Shown: positions 7,818 to 17,272 of the stretch, piece after piece
Layout: every line of letters begins with the position of its first letter
Numbering within the stretch: the first letter of the stretch is position 1
Source: Vibrio sp. 14G-20
GTDB taxonomy: Bacteria; Pseudomonadota; Gammaproteobacteria; Enterobacterales; Vibrionaceae
NCBI RefSeq assembly: GCF_026241515.1
Contig: NZ_JAPHPW010000009.1
Coordinates: 152,262-216,261 of the forward strand
Length of the DNA: 64,000 nucleotides
Reading direction: 5' to 3'
The notes under the pieces: model-generated
The model's database searches: none
Seen by the model: only the letters and a program-made list of their open reading frames with translations
What the model was told of the DNA's origin: nothing
Made by a program: the position numbers and the translations under genes

Positions 7818-9356
7818 TTAGTCAGCAACCACTGATTTGTCTGCCATACCAATACCACCGGCTTTCTGTCTTGGTGGAAACGCTTTGAGTGACTTCTGAT
7901 ATTCTGCCGCTGATTTTTGCAGCTTTGGTAATACCCAAGACTTCTCTTTCATCCATAAGAACCAACCGCGAGTATCAGGGCTACGCTCATAAGGATCAGC
8001 CTTGATGTTAACAAGCATTCCTAGTGGCCACTCTTCAGGAGGCGCAATCCACTCCGTTTTGGTTTTTAGGTGTACTTTCCAATCATCCACTCGGAACGCA
8101 TTCAAATCTTGCTCGTTGTAGAAGAAGAACTCATGACGTTGACTCGGTTCGCCTTTGGTCAACATATCTAGCTGGTTATACCCATCCAAGTGGACTTGAT
8201 AGCGCTCGCCGTTTAACTCTTTACCATCAAGCAGCTCTTGCTTAATGTCGCCTTCACCCACTGCAGCCATAATGGTTGGCACCCAGTCTTCTGAGGTCAT
8301 GAAGCCATCGGTGTATTCACCTTGAGGGATTTTATCCGGCCAGCTCACCAACATAGGCACACGGAAACCGCCATCCCATGTCGTGCCTTTTTGTCCTCTG
8401 AATGAGGCAGAGCCGGAATCAGGCCAGTGATCTAGGTTTACGCCATTGTCAGATGTGAAGAGAATGATGGTGTTGTCGATTTCGCCCAAGTCTTCAAGCT
8501 TGTCAAGCAGCACACCGATCTGGTCATCCAGTTCGATCAAGCCATCGTAGTAGGTGTTGATTTGGCTCGCGCCTTGATATTCCGGACGCACGTGTGTTTT
8601 TTGGTGCATACGCGTCGGGTTGTACCACATGAAGTAAGGTTGTTCGTCTTTCTCTGCTTCATGTTTATCAAGCCAATTCGTCGCGAACTCCAAAAACTCG
8701 CCATCAACGGTTTGCATGCGTTTAGCACCTAAAAGACCTTTATCTTCAATCGTTTGCTTTCCAACCACACCAAACCTTGGGTCTTCTTGCATGTCCACAC
8801 TCTCGGTAGCGACGGTGTGAAGAACATTGCGAGGGCGTCCTCTGAAGTTAGGGTCTGTTGGGAATTCCGGCTGTTCAGGCATCTCCATAACATTGAGGTG
8901 GTAAAGGAAACCGAAGAATTCATCAAAGCCGTGCACCGTTGGTAGGTGACTATTGTTATCGCCTAAGTGACTTTTACCGACATGCACGGTCGCATAGCCT
9001 TTGTCTTTCAGCATTTCGGCTAGGGTTGGATCTTCTTTTTGAAGGCCAAGCGAAGAGCCCGGCTGACCGACAGACGTTAAGCCTGTTCGGAAAGGATATT
9101 GACCCGTGATAAAGGCAGAGCGCCCCGCGGTAGAGCTACCTTGTGCGTAGTAATCGCTGACCATCATGCCGCGTTCGGCAATTCGATCAATGTTCGGCGT
9201 ATCCACCGCGCCTAAACCACGGTGGTAGGCAGACAGATCCGTTGGGCTCACATCATCGAGCATGATGGCAACCACATTGGGTTGGCTCGCTCCATGTACA
9301 TTGACGCTCGCGAGCACCGAAAGCGCCAGAGCGGATTTAACAAAAGACTTATACAT
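7818..9356 (-). CDS. Periplasmic Ser-type sulfatase (arylsulfatase family)
   Basis: 512 residues. Signal peptide (SALALSVLASVNVHGA), then the metal site PNVVAIMLDDVSPTDL. The sulfatase signature is SSTAGRSAFITG, with Ser75-Thr-Ala-Gly-Arg79 in place of Cys-x-Pro-x-Arg. Other landmarks are GKSHLGD, FLYHLN and LFTSDNG. The Ser at the formylglycine position means activation needs a radical-SAM maturase of the anSME/AtsB type, which is encoded at 10455-11606. Family members hydrolyse sulfate esters in the periplasm. The C-terminus (DWKVHLKT, GWFLWM) fits arylsulfatases. First gene of a three-gene operon; a palindromic LysR-type box lies 115 bases upstream. Confidence 0.92.
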   Translation of the reverse strand: MYKSFVKSALALSVLASVNVHGASQPNVVAIMLDDVSPTDLSAYHRGLGAVDTPNIDRIAERGMMVSDYYAQGSSTAGRSAFITGQYPFRTGLTSVGQPGSSLGLQKEDPTLAEMLKDKGYATVHVGKSHLGDNNSHLPTVHGFDEFFGFLYHLNVMEMPEQPEFPTDPNFRGRPRNVLHTVATESVDMQEDPRFGVVGKQTIEDKGLLGAKRMQTVDGEFLEFATNWLDKHEAEKDEQPYFMWYNPTRMHQKTHVRPEYQGASQINTYYDGLIELDDQIGVLLDKLEDLGEIDNTIILFTSDNGVNLDHWPDSGSASFRGQKGTTWDGGFRVPMLVSWPDKIPQGEYTDGFMTSEDWVPTIMAAVGEGDIKQELLDGKELNGERYQVHLDGYNQLDMLTKGEPSQRHEFFFYNEQDLNAFRVDDWKVHLKTKTEWIAPPEEWPLGMLVNIKADPYERSPDTRGWFLWMKEKSWVLPKLQKSAAEYQKSLKAFPPRQKAGGIGMADKSVVAD

Positions 9357-9470
9357 TTATAACCCTCATTCACTATGAGTAAATCGCTGAAGTCACAACG
9401 AAATTGTGCATGTCTCAGCGAACCATTGTTGAGGCAAATGATATAAGAATGACGCCAAAAATGGCTTGAT

Positions 9471-9499
9471 AGCCACTATTACGATTATTAATAGTGGCT
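9471..9499. promoter_or_regulatory. Perfect palindrome, candidate LysR operator of the sulfatase
   Basis: AGCCACTATTA (9471-9481) and TAATAGTGGCT (9489-9499) are exact reverse complements with a 7-base spacer. Written as a LysR box it is CACTAT-N11-ATAGTG. It lies between the lysR gene end (9541) and the sulfatase start (9356). Related half-sites occur at 11754-11798. A terminator role is less likely because no T-run follows directly. Confidence 0.6.
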
Positions 9500-9540
9500 G
9501 CGAGAAGTAGGCGTTATTTAGATGGAATAGTAGCGTGACA

Positions 9541-10437
9541 CTAGGATTGAATAATCGACGTAATTTCTTTTTGAAGCCAATCCGTGAACGGGTTATTGCG
9601 GTTTGCTTGATGAGTAAACAGTGCCAACTCTCGACGATAGGTGTCTTTCAACAGCTCCGGCGGTAAATCGATACAGCGATAAGAGTGATCAAGCAAATAG
9701 CGGCATTTCGACGATGTAATATAGATAAAGTCACTGTCCTTAACGATCTCCAGCATCAAGTTCATATTGTTGCTTCTGAGCGCAATGTGTTTATCTAAGT
9801 CGTATTTTTTGATCAACATTTCCGTCTTGGACGGCTGAATGTAACCAGGGATCATATTGATACAGAGTGGGTATTTCAGAATGTCCTCAAGGGAATTACC
9901 TTGAATTGGGTGGTCAGCTCTTAACACCAACATGAACTTATCAAAGCCAACTGGGCGCTCGGTCAGGGTTTTATTGACCTCCATTGGAAGATAGCTCACT
10001 CCCCAACACATTCGGTTGGTCTCTAGAGATTGGACGCCGTTATCTAACCAAGGTGAACATTGAAACGTCACTTGCGGCGCTTCTTTGGTCAGCTTTTTAA
10101 TTAACGGTACACCCACTGGAATCAACAATGGGGAAGGCAACATGATTTGAACCTCCCCTCTTAAATCTTCCAACCCCCACTCATCATTGGGTATATAAAG
10201 GTTATCTAGCTGCTCTAATAGCAGAGGCAACGTTTCGATAAGCTTCAAGCATTTTGGGGTAGGCTCAAGTCTTGCTTTATCTCTAACAAACAACTCGTCA
10301 TCAAATTGTTCTCTGAGTTTACGAAGCATGACACTGATCGTCGGCTGACTTACGTTCAAGGCTTTGGCTGCACTCACCGTTTGACGAGTTTCATTAAGCA
10401 CCAAAATGAGCCGCAGTAAGTTTAGGTCTTTGGTCAT
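9541..10437 (-). CDS. LysR-family regulator of the sulfatase locus
   Basis: 298 residues. N-terminal helix-turn-helix (SAAKALNVSQPTISVMLRKL, with FDDELFVRDK) and an effector-binding domain; the sequence is of the NodD/LeuO-like branch. It starts 17 bases after the maturase stop, so the two are probably co-transcribed, and the sulfatase operon follows in the same direction. The nearby T-N11-A palindromes at 9471-9499 and 11754-11798 are its most likely binding sites. The inducer is presumably a sulfated or desulfated compound, which is inference. Confidence 0.9.
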   Translation of the reverse strand: MTKDLNLLRLILVLNETRQTVSAAKALNVSQPTISVMLRKLREQFDDELFVRDKARLEPTPKCLKLIETLPLLLEQLDNLYIPNDEWGLEDLRGEVQIMLPSPLLIPVGVPLIKKLTKEAPQVTFQCSPWLDNGVQSLETNRMCWGVSYLPMEVNKTLTERPVGFDKFMLVLRADHPIQGNSLEDILKYPLCINMIPGYIQPSKTEMLIKKYDLDKHIALRSNNMNLMLEIVKDSDFIYITSSKCRYLLDHSYRCIDLPPELLKDTYRRELALFTHQANRNNPFTDWLQKEITSIIQS

Positions 10438-10454
10438 GCCCTACTCCAAGTGAT

Positions 10455-11606
10455 TTAGAAAAGTGGAAAGTACGCTGGCGAATACCCTTTTTTCATCGCT
10501 TCTACCATTGGCAATAATTTGGGTAATGCGTGACGAAAAAACATCTCATACCCTTGGCACAAATGATTCATCGGACTGCCATCTTCGGTTGTTGCTATTC
10601 TGTTTTTAGGACAACCACCTTGGCAGAGTTCAACAAAATCACAACGTCGACAAGTGCTGTTTAACTCATCATATTTGTTGGTGCCAAACGCTATTTGTTC
10701 TGGTGAGCTCGCCATGGTTGCAAGCTTATCACTGTTCATGGTGCCCAATTGATGATCTTGATACCCATAATGGTCACAACTATAAACATTGCCGTCATGC
10801 TCAACCATTAATTGCTGCCCACAAGTCGCGCTGTGATGACACATTTGGCTTTGGTAGCCCATCAACACCATAAGACAGTTTTCAAAAAACTGGATATACA
10901 CTTTACCGACATCCTTGGCGCTCCATGCATCAAACAAGTCACAAAGAAATTGCCCCCATTGCTCCCCCGTTAACGACCAATCATACCCTGTTCGCCTGTC
11001 CAACTCATGATCGATACAAGGCTGAAACTGCATATAACCACTGCCATTTTCAACCAAAAACTGATAGATCGTTTTACCGTGTTTGTAGGTTTTATTGTTC
11101 ACGACCGTTAACGTATTAAAATCAACATTGTGCTTCTTTAGATAAGACATCCCACGCATTGTGCGTTCAAAAGACGACTCGCCATTTTTGTCGATCCGAG
11201 CTATGTCATTCAGAATATTGGGCCCATCGATACTGATGCCCATCATAAAATTGTGTGTAGCAAAGAAGCTCGCCCAGCGATCGTTAATCATGGTTCCATT
11301 GGTCTGCATCGTATTCACGACGCGCTTTTTCGTCGCTTTGCTTGCCTGTGCTTCCATTGCCGCTTCATAGAAGTCGAGCCCTCTCAACATGGGCTCGCCA
11401 CCATGCCAGATAAAGTCCACTTGCTGATCTTTAATTGGCTGCGCGTCGATATGAGCACCGACAATTTGCTCCATCATGTCCAGAGACATTGAAGATCTTT
11501 TATCGACATCTTGTCTATTGAGATAATAGCAGTAGCTACAGTCCAGGTTGCACTGAGCTCCTTCTGCTTTAATGAATAAGCTAAAAGGATAAGTAGATGT
11601 GTTCAT
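10455..11606 (-). CDS. Anaerobic-type sulfatase maturase (radical SAM, SPASM)
   Basis: 383 residues from the ATG at 11606, which has GGAA six bases upstream; an upstream extension is dispensable. The radical-SAM cluster motif is CNLDCSYC (Cys19, 23, 26), followed by the family landmarks IWHGGEPMLRGLDFYE, QTNGTMI and GISIDGP. The C-terminal SPASM cysteines are in VYSCDHYGY and CRRCDFVELCQGGCPKNR. This is the anSME family, which oxidises the active-site Ser or Cys of sulfatases to formylglycine before export. It matches the Ser-type sulfatase at 7818-9356. It is divergent from the DUF1254-FadL unit. Confidence 0.93.
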   Translation of the reverse strand: MNTSTYPFSLFIKAEGAQCNLDCSYCYYLNRQDVDKRSSMSLDMMEQIVGAHIDAQPIKDQQVDFIWHGGEPMLRGLDFYEAAMEAQASKATKKRVVNTMQTNGTMINDRWASFFATHNFMMGISIDGPNILNDIARIDKNGESSFERTMRGMSYLKKHNVDFNTLTVVNNKTYKHGKTIYQFLVENGSGYMQFQPCIDHELDRRTGYDWSLTGEQWGQFLCDLFDAWSAKDVGKVYIQFFENCLMVLMGYQSQMCHHSATCGQQLMVEHDGNVYSCDHYGYQDHQLGTMNSDKLATMASSPEQIAFGTNKYDELNSTCRRCDFVELCQGGCPKNRIATTEDGSPMNHLCQGYEMFFRHALPKLLPMVEAMKKGYSPAYFPLF

Positions 11607-11753
11607 ATCGATTTCCATACTTTTTTGCCAACATATCAACCGAAAATCAATCAAACAATAGCGTCTCAGGCACCCTACCTGCACACGCCGTAGAGTCGCT
11701 TCACCACCCTAAATAAATGTTAATTAAAACAACCACTTGAAGGGTTAAAAGAG

Positions 11754-11798
11754 ACTATTAACATCCTTAATATCGGCTATTACACTCCTTAATCTCAC
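11754..11798. promoter_or_regulatory. Two direct-repeat LysR-box-like motifs
   Basis: CTATTAACATCCTTAATA (from 11755) and CTATTACACTCCTTAAT (from 11777) are spaced 22 bp, two helical turns. Each has the frame CTAT-N11-A and shares the CTATTA and TTAAT ends with the palindrome at 9471-9499. They lie in the divergent region between the maturase and the DUF1254 gene, about 50-95 bases before the latter. Confidence 0.5.
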
Positions 11799-11848
11799 TT
11801 GCTCATATGATAAATGCCTAATTCTGTTCCTACGATCTAAGGTGTTCC

Positions 11849-13249
11849 ATGAGAAAGCTGCTCTATAAGAAAAGTGTACTGACCAGTTTAGTGTGTTCTT
11901 TGTCCAGTATTATCACGATGCCATCCCTTGCCCAACAATCTATTAATCCTGAAGAAGAGCTCGCTTACAACTTAGGTGTTCAAGCGTTTATCTACGGTAC
12001 GGGCCCATTAACCGTGGCGGCGGTTAGGCAAACAACCACATCTGTAGACGCGCCGATGGACAACGCCATGGCACCATTGAATGAGATGGGTAAGACACGC
12101 GTTTTATCTGGGCCTCAGGATAGAATTGTGCCTACCGTCAACAACGATACGCTCTACTCACAAGCTCACTACGATCTCGATTTGTCGGGCCCGATGGTGA
12201 TAGATATTCCTCGCACCGATAACCGTTACTACATTGTTCAGTTATTGGATGCTTACTCAGATTCGATTGAAGATCTGCACGTGAAGAATGTCGGCGACCA
12301 AGGTTCCAAAGTGCTGTTGGTCAACAAAGGATGGGCTGGCGAAGTGCCAGAGGGGATTGATCGTGTCGTAGAGTCTCGCACTCCTATGGTTTGGTTGATT
12401 CAACGAACGGGCGTGTTTGGCGAGCAAGATCTCGATGACGCACTGGTTACTCACGATAAATTCCTCAGCTACCCACTCGATCAACTCGGCGCAGAGCATG
12501 ACATCGTAGAACTCAAAGCTTCGACAGGTCGCATCCCACCCATGGCGAGGCCTGAAAGGTTAGAGTGGTATTCATTGATAGACAGTGAGCTACGTAAAAA
12601 TCCAATTCCAGAAGATGCCGCCATCGTTGATCAATTCCAACAAATTGGTATTGGGGGACCGACCCCCTTTAACCCTGAAGCGCTATCTTCTGCACAGAAA
12701 AAAGGGCTAATACGAGCCATTGAGTCTTCACAACAAATCATTCAATACGCGGGTCGAAGCATCGGCGATGTCAATAACGGCTGGTCGATGATGTACGAGG
12801 GAGGCCGTTACGGGAATGATTACCTGAGCCGAGCGAGCATCAATATGCGTGCGGCTGGTTTGAATGTGCCAGAGCGAGCACTCTACCCAAATAGATACAC
12901 AGACTCGAATGGCGAGCAGCTGTCGGGCGACAATCAATATCGAATGACCATGCCTGCCGATGCACCCGCAGACGCCTTTTGGTCGTTAACCATGTACGAC
13001 GCTAAAAACCTGTTCATGGTTGAGAACTTCATTCAACGCTATTCCATCTCAACCAATCGTAAGGATGAGCTGAAATACGCAGAAGACGGCACCTTGCCAA
13101 TATGCATTCAATACGTAAAACCGTCCGACCCAACGTGCAACTGGCTACCAGCACCTCAAGATGACTTCTATCTTCACATGCGCCTGTATGAGCCAACTCA
13201 AGCCGTTCTCGACAATGAATATCCACTGCCACAAGTTGAAAAACTCTAG
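11849..13249 (+). CDS. DUF1254/DUF1214 periplasmic protein
   Basis: 466 residues. Signal peptide ending near MPSLAQQ, then DUF1254 features (AYNLGVQAFIYGTGPLTVAA, VPTVNNDTLYSQAHYDLDLS, RYYIVQLLDAYSDS) and a DUF1214 C-terminal part (YRMTMPADAPADAFWSLTMY, then DFYLHMRLYEP). It is a distant paralogue of the protein at 5653-7065. Function not established for the family. It begins a plus-strand unit with the FadL-type porin gene, divergent from the maturase, behind two LysR-box-like repeats. The ATG at 11849 follows AAGGTG at a normal distance. Confidence 0.87.
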   Translation: MRKLLYKKSVLTSLVCSLSSIITMPSLAQQSINPEEELAYNLGVQAFIYGTGPLTVAAVRQTTTSVDAPMDNAMAPLNEMGKTRVLSGPQDRIVPTVNNDTLYSQAHYDLDLSGPMVIDIPRTDNRYYIVQLLDAYSDSIEDLHVKNVGDQGSKVLLVNKGWAGEVPEGIDRVVESRTPMVWLIQRTGVFGEQDLDDALVTHDKFLSYPLDQLGAEHDIVELKASTGRIPPMARPERLEWYSLIDSELRKNPIPEDAAIVDQFQQIGIGGPTPFNPEALSSAQKKGLIRAIESSQQIIQYAGRSIGDVNNGWSMMYEGGRYGNDYLSRASINMRAAGLNVPERALYPNRYTDSNGEQLSGDNQYRMTMPADAPADAFWSLTMYDAKNLFMVENFIQRYSISTNRKDELKYAEDGTLPICIQYVKPSDPTCNWLPAPQDDFYLHMRLYEPTQAVLDNEYPLPQVEKL

Positions 13250-13390
13250 CCCCCAATTAGGTCAATTAGGTAAATCAAGTCAATAGCCACGGTGTTCTTA
13301 GTGTCCACTCGTGACAATTCGTTCGATCCCTAAATACATGACTCAAACTGCTAGCAACATAACTCATACACTGAAAATAAGGTTCTATTC

Positions 13391-14502
13391 TTGAAAACAC
13401 TTTTCATCACACTATCTTTTTTAGTAACAGGGATAGTCAGCTCTCTTGCTCACGCGGGAGGGTTAAATCTATCTCAGATTGCGACAACTAAAAGCGTTGG
13501 CACAGCAGGCACAGGAAACGTAACCGCGAACGATGCATCCGCAGTGATCACCAACGCTGCAGGGTTATCGGCCATTGAAGAAAGCGCTTGGATTCTCGGT
13601 TTTCAATACCTCGATGTTGAAACCACTTTTGTTCGTGATGACAACTCAGCTTCGACCACGGGAAGCAGCGCGGACGTTCTCCCTCACTTGTCTTACGCAT
13701 CAAGATTAAATGACCAATGGGTCGTTGGCGCAGCATTGCACGCAGCAGGCGGCACTGGCGTTGAATACTCACACGGCGTTGGCGCGCACCCCGCTTTATT
13801 GATTAAAGAAAACAGCATTTCGGCACTCAACTTAACGTCCTCATTGTCGTATCAAGTTAGCGAACAACTGTCTCTTGGTGGTTCTTTGATATTGCAGCAC
13901 GCTGCGCTTGAAACTCAAGCTTTGAACGGTCGTGAACTCCAAGGGGATAGCCTTGATCTAGGGTTCGGCCTGAGTCTAAACCACCAAATAAGTGACAACA
14001 CACAATTGGGTGTCAGTTATCAGGGTCAGTTTGATCACGACCTTTCCCTTGATACCGCCAACGCTTTTGGAATTAGCTCTGAACTGACGTGGGTTCGAAG
14101 CTTAAACTTAGGGTTGAAGCATTCACTAAATGAAGACTTAAACTTTCTACTCAGCTCCAACATGGAAACTTGGCAAGATTATGATGACAAATACTCAACC
14201 ACCTATTCTCTTGGGGTTGGTGTGGAATACGCATATGAGGATTGGTTGCTGTACAGCGGACTGAGCGGTGACACGAGCCCTGTAAGCAGTCAAAACAGGG
14301 ATGTTTACTCCCGCTCGATAAACAGTGGCGTATCGGCTTCGGCGCTGAGAAGAAGATATCCAATGACTTACATCTAGGGTTGAGTTACCAATACCAAGAT
14401 TTAGGCCATGGTGAAATTAATGCTGATTCAGGACTATTTCAGCCTTCTGGCAGCTACTCGACCAACAGAGTTCACTTCATCACTTTATCTCTTCGCCATT
14501 AA
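13391..14502 (+). pseudogene. FadL/OmpP1-family outer-membrane transporter, frameshifted
   Basis: TTG start at 13391 with AAGG eight bases upstream. Signal peptide, then GGLNLSQIATTKSVGTAGTGN, the N-terminal plug region of the FadL family of hydrophobic-compound porins. The frame ends early at 14375-14377. After a C-run at 14310-14312, adding one C restores YSPLDKQWRIGFGAEKK, a typical FadL C-terminal segment. That frame continues to a TAA at 14500-14502 and ends YSTNRVHFITLSLRH. Frame-corrected length is about 370 residues. This is either a real one-base deletion that removes the last strands or a sequencing error. It would import lipophilic substrate for the sulfatase system. Confidence 0.8.
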
Positions 14503-14561
14503 AGCGAACTCTCAAGCGTTATTAGCTTCTAGTTTCTAGTTTCTAGCAAAAAACGATACGA

Positions 14562-14591
14562 AAAAGGATTGGCTAAGAGAGCAATCCTTTT
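14562..14591 (+). terminator. Rho-independent terminator after the FadL gene
   Basis: AAAAGGATT / AATCCTTTT, 9-bp stem, 12-base loop, ending in T's. Just before it lies a short TTCTAG-type tandem repeat (14527-14546). Confidence 0.65.
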
Positions 14592-14704
14592 GATTCCAGG
14601 AATATCATACCGCCAAACAGAAAGGCTCTAACACGCTTTACGCTTATGGCAATTGTCGTTATTGTGATTCTCTACGTCATCATCACAAGGACTGCCTGAG
14701 ACTT

Positions 14705-15427
14705 ATGAACAGCACGATTGAAACCATTCTGGGGCACCGCTCCATTCGTCAATATACAGATCAACCAATAGAGCAACAGCACCTCGATTTAATTGTTCAG
14801 GCAGGCCTTGCCGCGTCATCATCGAGCTTACTGCAAGCTGTTTCCATTATCAGAGTCACGGACAAAGAGAAGCGTAAGCTGCTAGCCGAATACGCAGGTA
14901 ACCAAGCTTACGTTGAAAATGCGGCCGAGTTTTTGGTGTTCTGTATCGACTATCAACGCCACGCCCAGATCAATCCTGAAGTGAAAACCGACTTTACCGA
15001 GCTTACCCTGATTGGCGCGGTAGATTCTGGCATCATGGCGCAAAATTGCATGTTGGCTGCTGAGTCACTAGGCTTAGGTGGCGTGTACATTGGTGGCCTG
15101 CGTAACAGCGCGCAGCAAGTCGATAAACTGTTAGAACTACCACAACACACAGCTGTGCTATTTGGCATGTGTTTAGGTCACCCGGCACAACAACCAGAGG
15201 TTAAACCTCGCCTTCCTGCACACGTGGTGATGCACGAAAACCAATACCAACCGCTGAGCCTAGATGAAATTGCTCGCTACGATGATTCAATGCAAAGCTA
15301 TTACGCAAACCGCTCAAGCAATCAAAAGCAAAGCAGTTGGTCACAGCAGATCACGCAAAAGCTGTCTGGCGAATCTCGTCCACACATTCTGCCTTACTTA
15401 AACAGTAAGCAGCTGACCAAGCGATAG
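14705..15427 (+). CDS. nfsA: Oxygen-insensitive NADPH nitroreductase NfsA
   Basis: 240 residues, the length of E. coli NfsA. FMN-binding start ETILGHRSIRQYTDQPI, then AASSSSLLQAVSIIRV, GGVYIGGLRNSAQQVDKLL and MCLGHPAQQPEVKPRLP, all characteristic of the NfsA/FRP branch of nitroreductases. It reduces nitroaromatics and quinones by two-electron steps with NADPH in the cytoplasm. Monocistronic; a strong terminator follows at 15491-15521. Confidence 0.92.
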   Translation: MNSTIETILGHRSIRQYTDQPIEQQHLDLIVQAGLAASSSSLLQAVSIIRVTDKEKRKLLAEYAGNQAYVENAAEFLVFCIDYQRHAQINPEVKTDFTELTLIGAVDSGIMAQNCMLAAESLGLGGVYIGGLRNSAQQVDKLLELPQHTAVLFGMCLGHPAQQPEVKPRLPAHVVMHENQYQPLSLDEIARYDDSMQSYYANRSSNQKQSSWSQQITQKLSGESRPHILPYLNSKQLTKR

Positions 15428-15490
15428 TTCTAGAACCTCTCTGAAGACAAAAGATATTCGATGAGCGAACTCCATTTTTGCCAGCACAAA

Positions 15491-15521
15491 AAAATGTCAG
15501 CGTATTATGCGCTGACATTTT
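15491..15521. terminator. Bidirectional rho-independent terminator
   Basis: Perfect 12-bp stem AAAATGTCAGCG / CGCTGACATTTT, 7-base loop, with A's left and T's right. It serves nfsA (plus) and the phospholipase-D lipoprotein gene (minus). Confidence 0.9.
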
Positions 15522-15544
15522 TCATTTCTACGGTGCTAACTCTT

Positions 15545-17077
15545 TTACAAGTATTTCTCAATCGGTAGCAGTTGTAAGAAACCTGATTGCATCCGTTCCC
15601 ACTTGCCGGTTTCTGGTTCGCTGTCCCAGCTTTGTTCACCTGAATACCAATACACGTCACCGTCTTCAAGCTCCAAGCGCCAGCTGTTATCTTCACTCAT
15701 CGCCTGCTCAATAGTTTCAGCTAGCGTTTCAGCAATCGCTTTGTTCTCGATGATTAACACTGATTCAGTGTTTAGGTAGGTCGAACGCAGGTTAAAGTTA
15801 AATGAGCCAATACTCGCGATACTGCGGTCAAACACGACAGATTTAGCATGTAAGCCATAAGCAGTCTCAGGTGCGCACTTAGATACGTCTTGGGTAGATG
15901 CTTCACACAACTTGGAATCTGGTTTTAGCTCAAACAAATCGATGCCATGTTCTAGCATGTCGTAGCGTCGACCCGCGTAAGCAGAATGATTAGTCACCAG
16001 ATCATTAGAGGCCATTGAGTTGGTCAGTGCTTTTATCTCAACGCCCTCATTGTTCAAATTTTGCCACTCACCTAGCTGGCCGTCATCGAATACCAAGTAA
16101 GCTGATTCAAGCAAGATCTCTTGTTTCGATTCGCTTGCTAACTGCCCTAGTAGGATTGCCGTTTCTTTCGGTTGATCGGTATTGTCTGAATCGACAGGCA
16201 CAGGGCGATCGTAAGCAAAACGCGCATTCACCCAAGTCATCTCATCAAGCGCCTCTTTCAGCAAGCTATCTGCCGCTTCACGATTTAATGGTAACGCTGG
16301 GTAATTTTTGTATTGCGGAACGGTTATATCGTCAATATTTGAAAGATCCGGTTGTTCGTCGTCACCCAACATATCGACAGGGTAAGACCAACGGCTGTCC
16401 CAATATTCAATAAAGCTGGTTTGAATAGTGGTAACAACTGTACCCATCACCAATACATCACGATCTCGGAAGTTGATTTCATCAGAAAGATCGAAATATT
16501 CATCACCAATATTACGTCCACCGACTACAGACAAGGTGCCATCTACAGTGAAGGATTTATTATGCATACGGCGGTTTAAACGTGAGAAATCACCAAGGAA
16601 GCTCAACCACTTACTGAAACCACGACGTGTTGGCGTTGGGTTGAAGATTCGTATCTCGACATTCGGGTGTGCATCCAGTGCCGATAGTAGGCCTTCACGC
16701 TCGTTGAGGTTGATATCATCCAGCATTACTCGAACTTTAACACCACGATCAGCGGCTGCTAATAAACGGCTAGCTAGATACCTACCCGATACGTCAGAGT
16801 TCCAGATGTAATATTGAATATCGATGGTGTGCTCTGCACTTTCAACCAAAGCCAAACGCTGTGCTAATGCATCCCAACCGGACTCTTGTAAACGAACGGC
16901 GGTCGTCGCCTGCTCTGATATTTGAGGTTGATATTCATCCGCTAAAACCGACAAAGTGCTTGGTCCATAAGAGGTATACGGTTCTGCTTGGTGATCGATG
17001 CCTTCTGGTAAAGAAGAACAGCCGCCCAAAATAGCGACCAAAATTAAGGTTAAACTGATGCGTTGGAGCACAGGCAT
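15545..17077 (-). CDS. Phospholipase-D family lipoprotein (cardiolipin-synthase-like)
   Basis: 510 residues. Lipobox LGGC with Cys20 predicts a lipoprotein. Two PLD half-sites are visible: RMHNKSFTVDGTLSVVGGRN in the first half and YGLHAKSVVFDRSIASIGSF near the C-terminus, each with the HxK pair of an HKD motif, plus IQYYIWNSDVSGRYLA. This architecture matches the YmdC/ClsC-like branch that transfers phosphatidyl groups. Without the YmdB partner, cardiolipin synthesis is only a family-based guess. Monocistronic, convergent with nfsA. Confidence 0.85.
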   Translation of the reverse strand: MPVLQRISLTLILVAILGGCSSLPEGIDHQAEPYTSYGPSTLSVLADEYQPQISEQATTAVRLQESGWDALAQRLALVESAEHTIDIQYYIWNSDVSGRYLASRLLAAADRGVKVRVMLDDINLNEREGLLSALDAHPNVEIRIFNPTPTRRGFSKWLSFLGDFSRLNRRMHNKSFTVDGTLSVVGGRNIGDEYFDLSDEINFRDRDVLVMGTVVTTIQTSFIEYWDSRWSYPVDMLGDDEQPDLSNIDDITVPQYKNYPALPLNREAADSLLKEALDEMTWVNARFAYDRPVPVDSDNTDQPKETAILLGQLASESKQEILLESAYLVFDDGQLGEWQNLNNEGVEIKALTNSMASNDLVTNHSAYAGRRYDMLEHGIDLFELKPDSKLCEASTQDVSKCAPETAYGLHAKSVVFDRSIASIGSFNFNLRSTYLNTESVLIIENKAIAETLAETIEQAMSEDNSWRLELEDGDVYWYSGEQSWDSEPETGKWERMQSGFLQLLPIEKYL

Positions 17078-17272
17078 GTGTCTGACTTCCTTTTCACGAT
17101 GACGTCTTTAGAAACTGTCCCGACAGCTTTGCGACTCACAAGCTGTTCAGGTCTATTCATTGATTATTACTGCTAAAGACTGAAATTTATAGGTAATTAT
17201 CCACTATAAATGAAACATCAGTAATTCATCGTTGGCAACGCCCTCCCTCTCATTAAAATTTTTGCGGAGAAA

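Noticed and set aside
16015..16811. Two plus-strand frames of 127-132 residues inside the phospholipase-D gene
   Set aside because: Antisense shadows. Only the minus-strand frame has HKD motifs and a lipobox.
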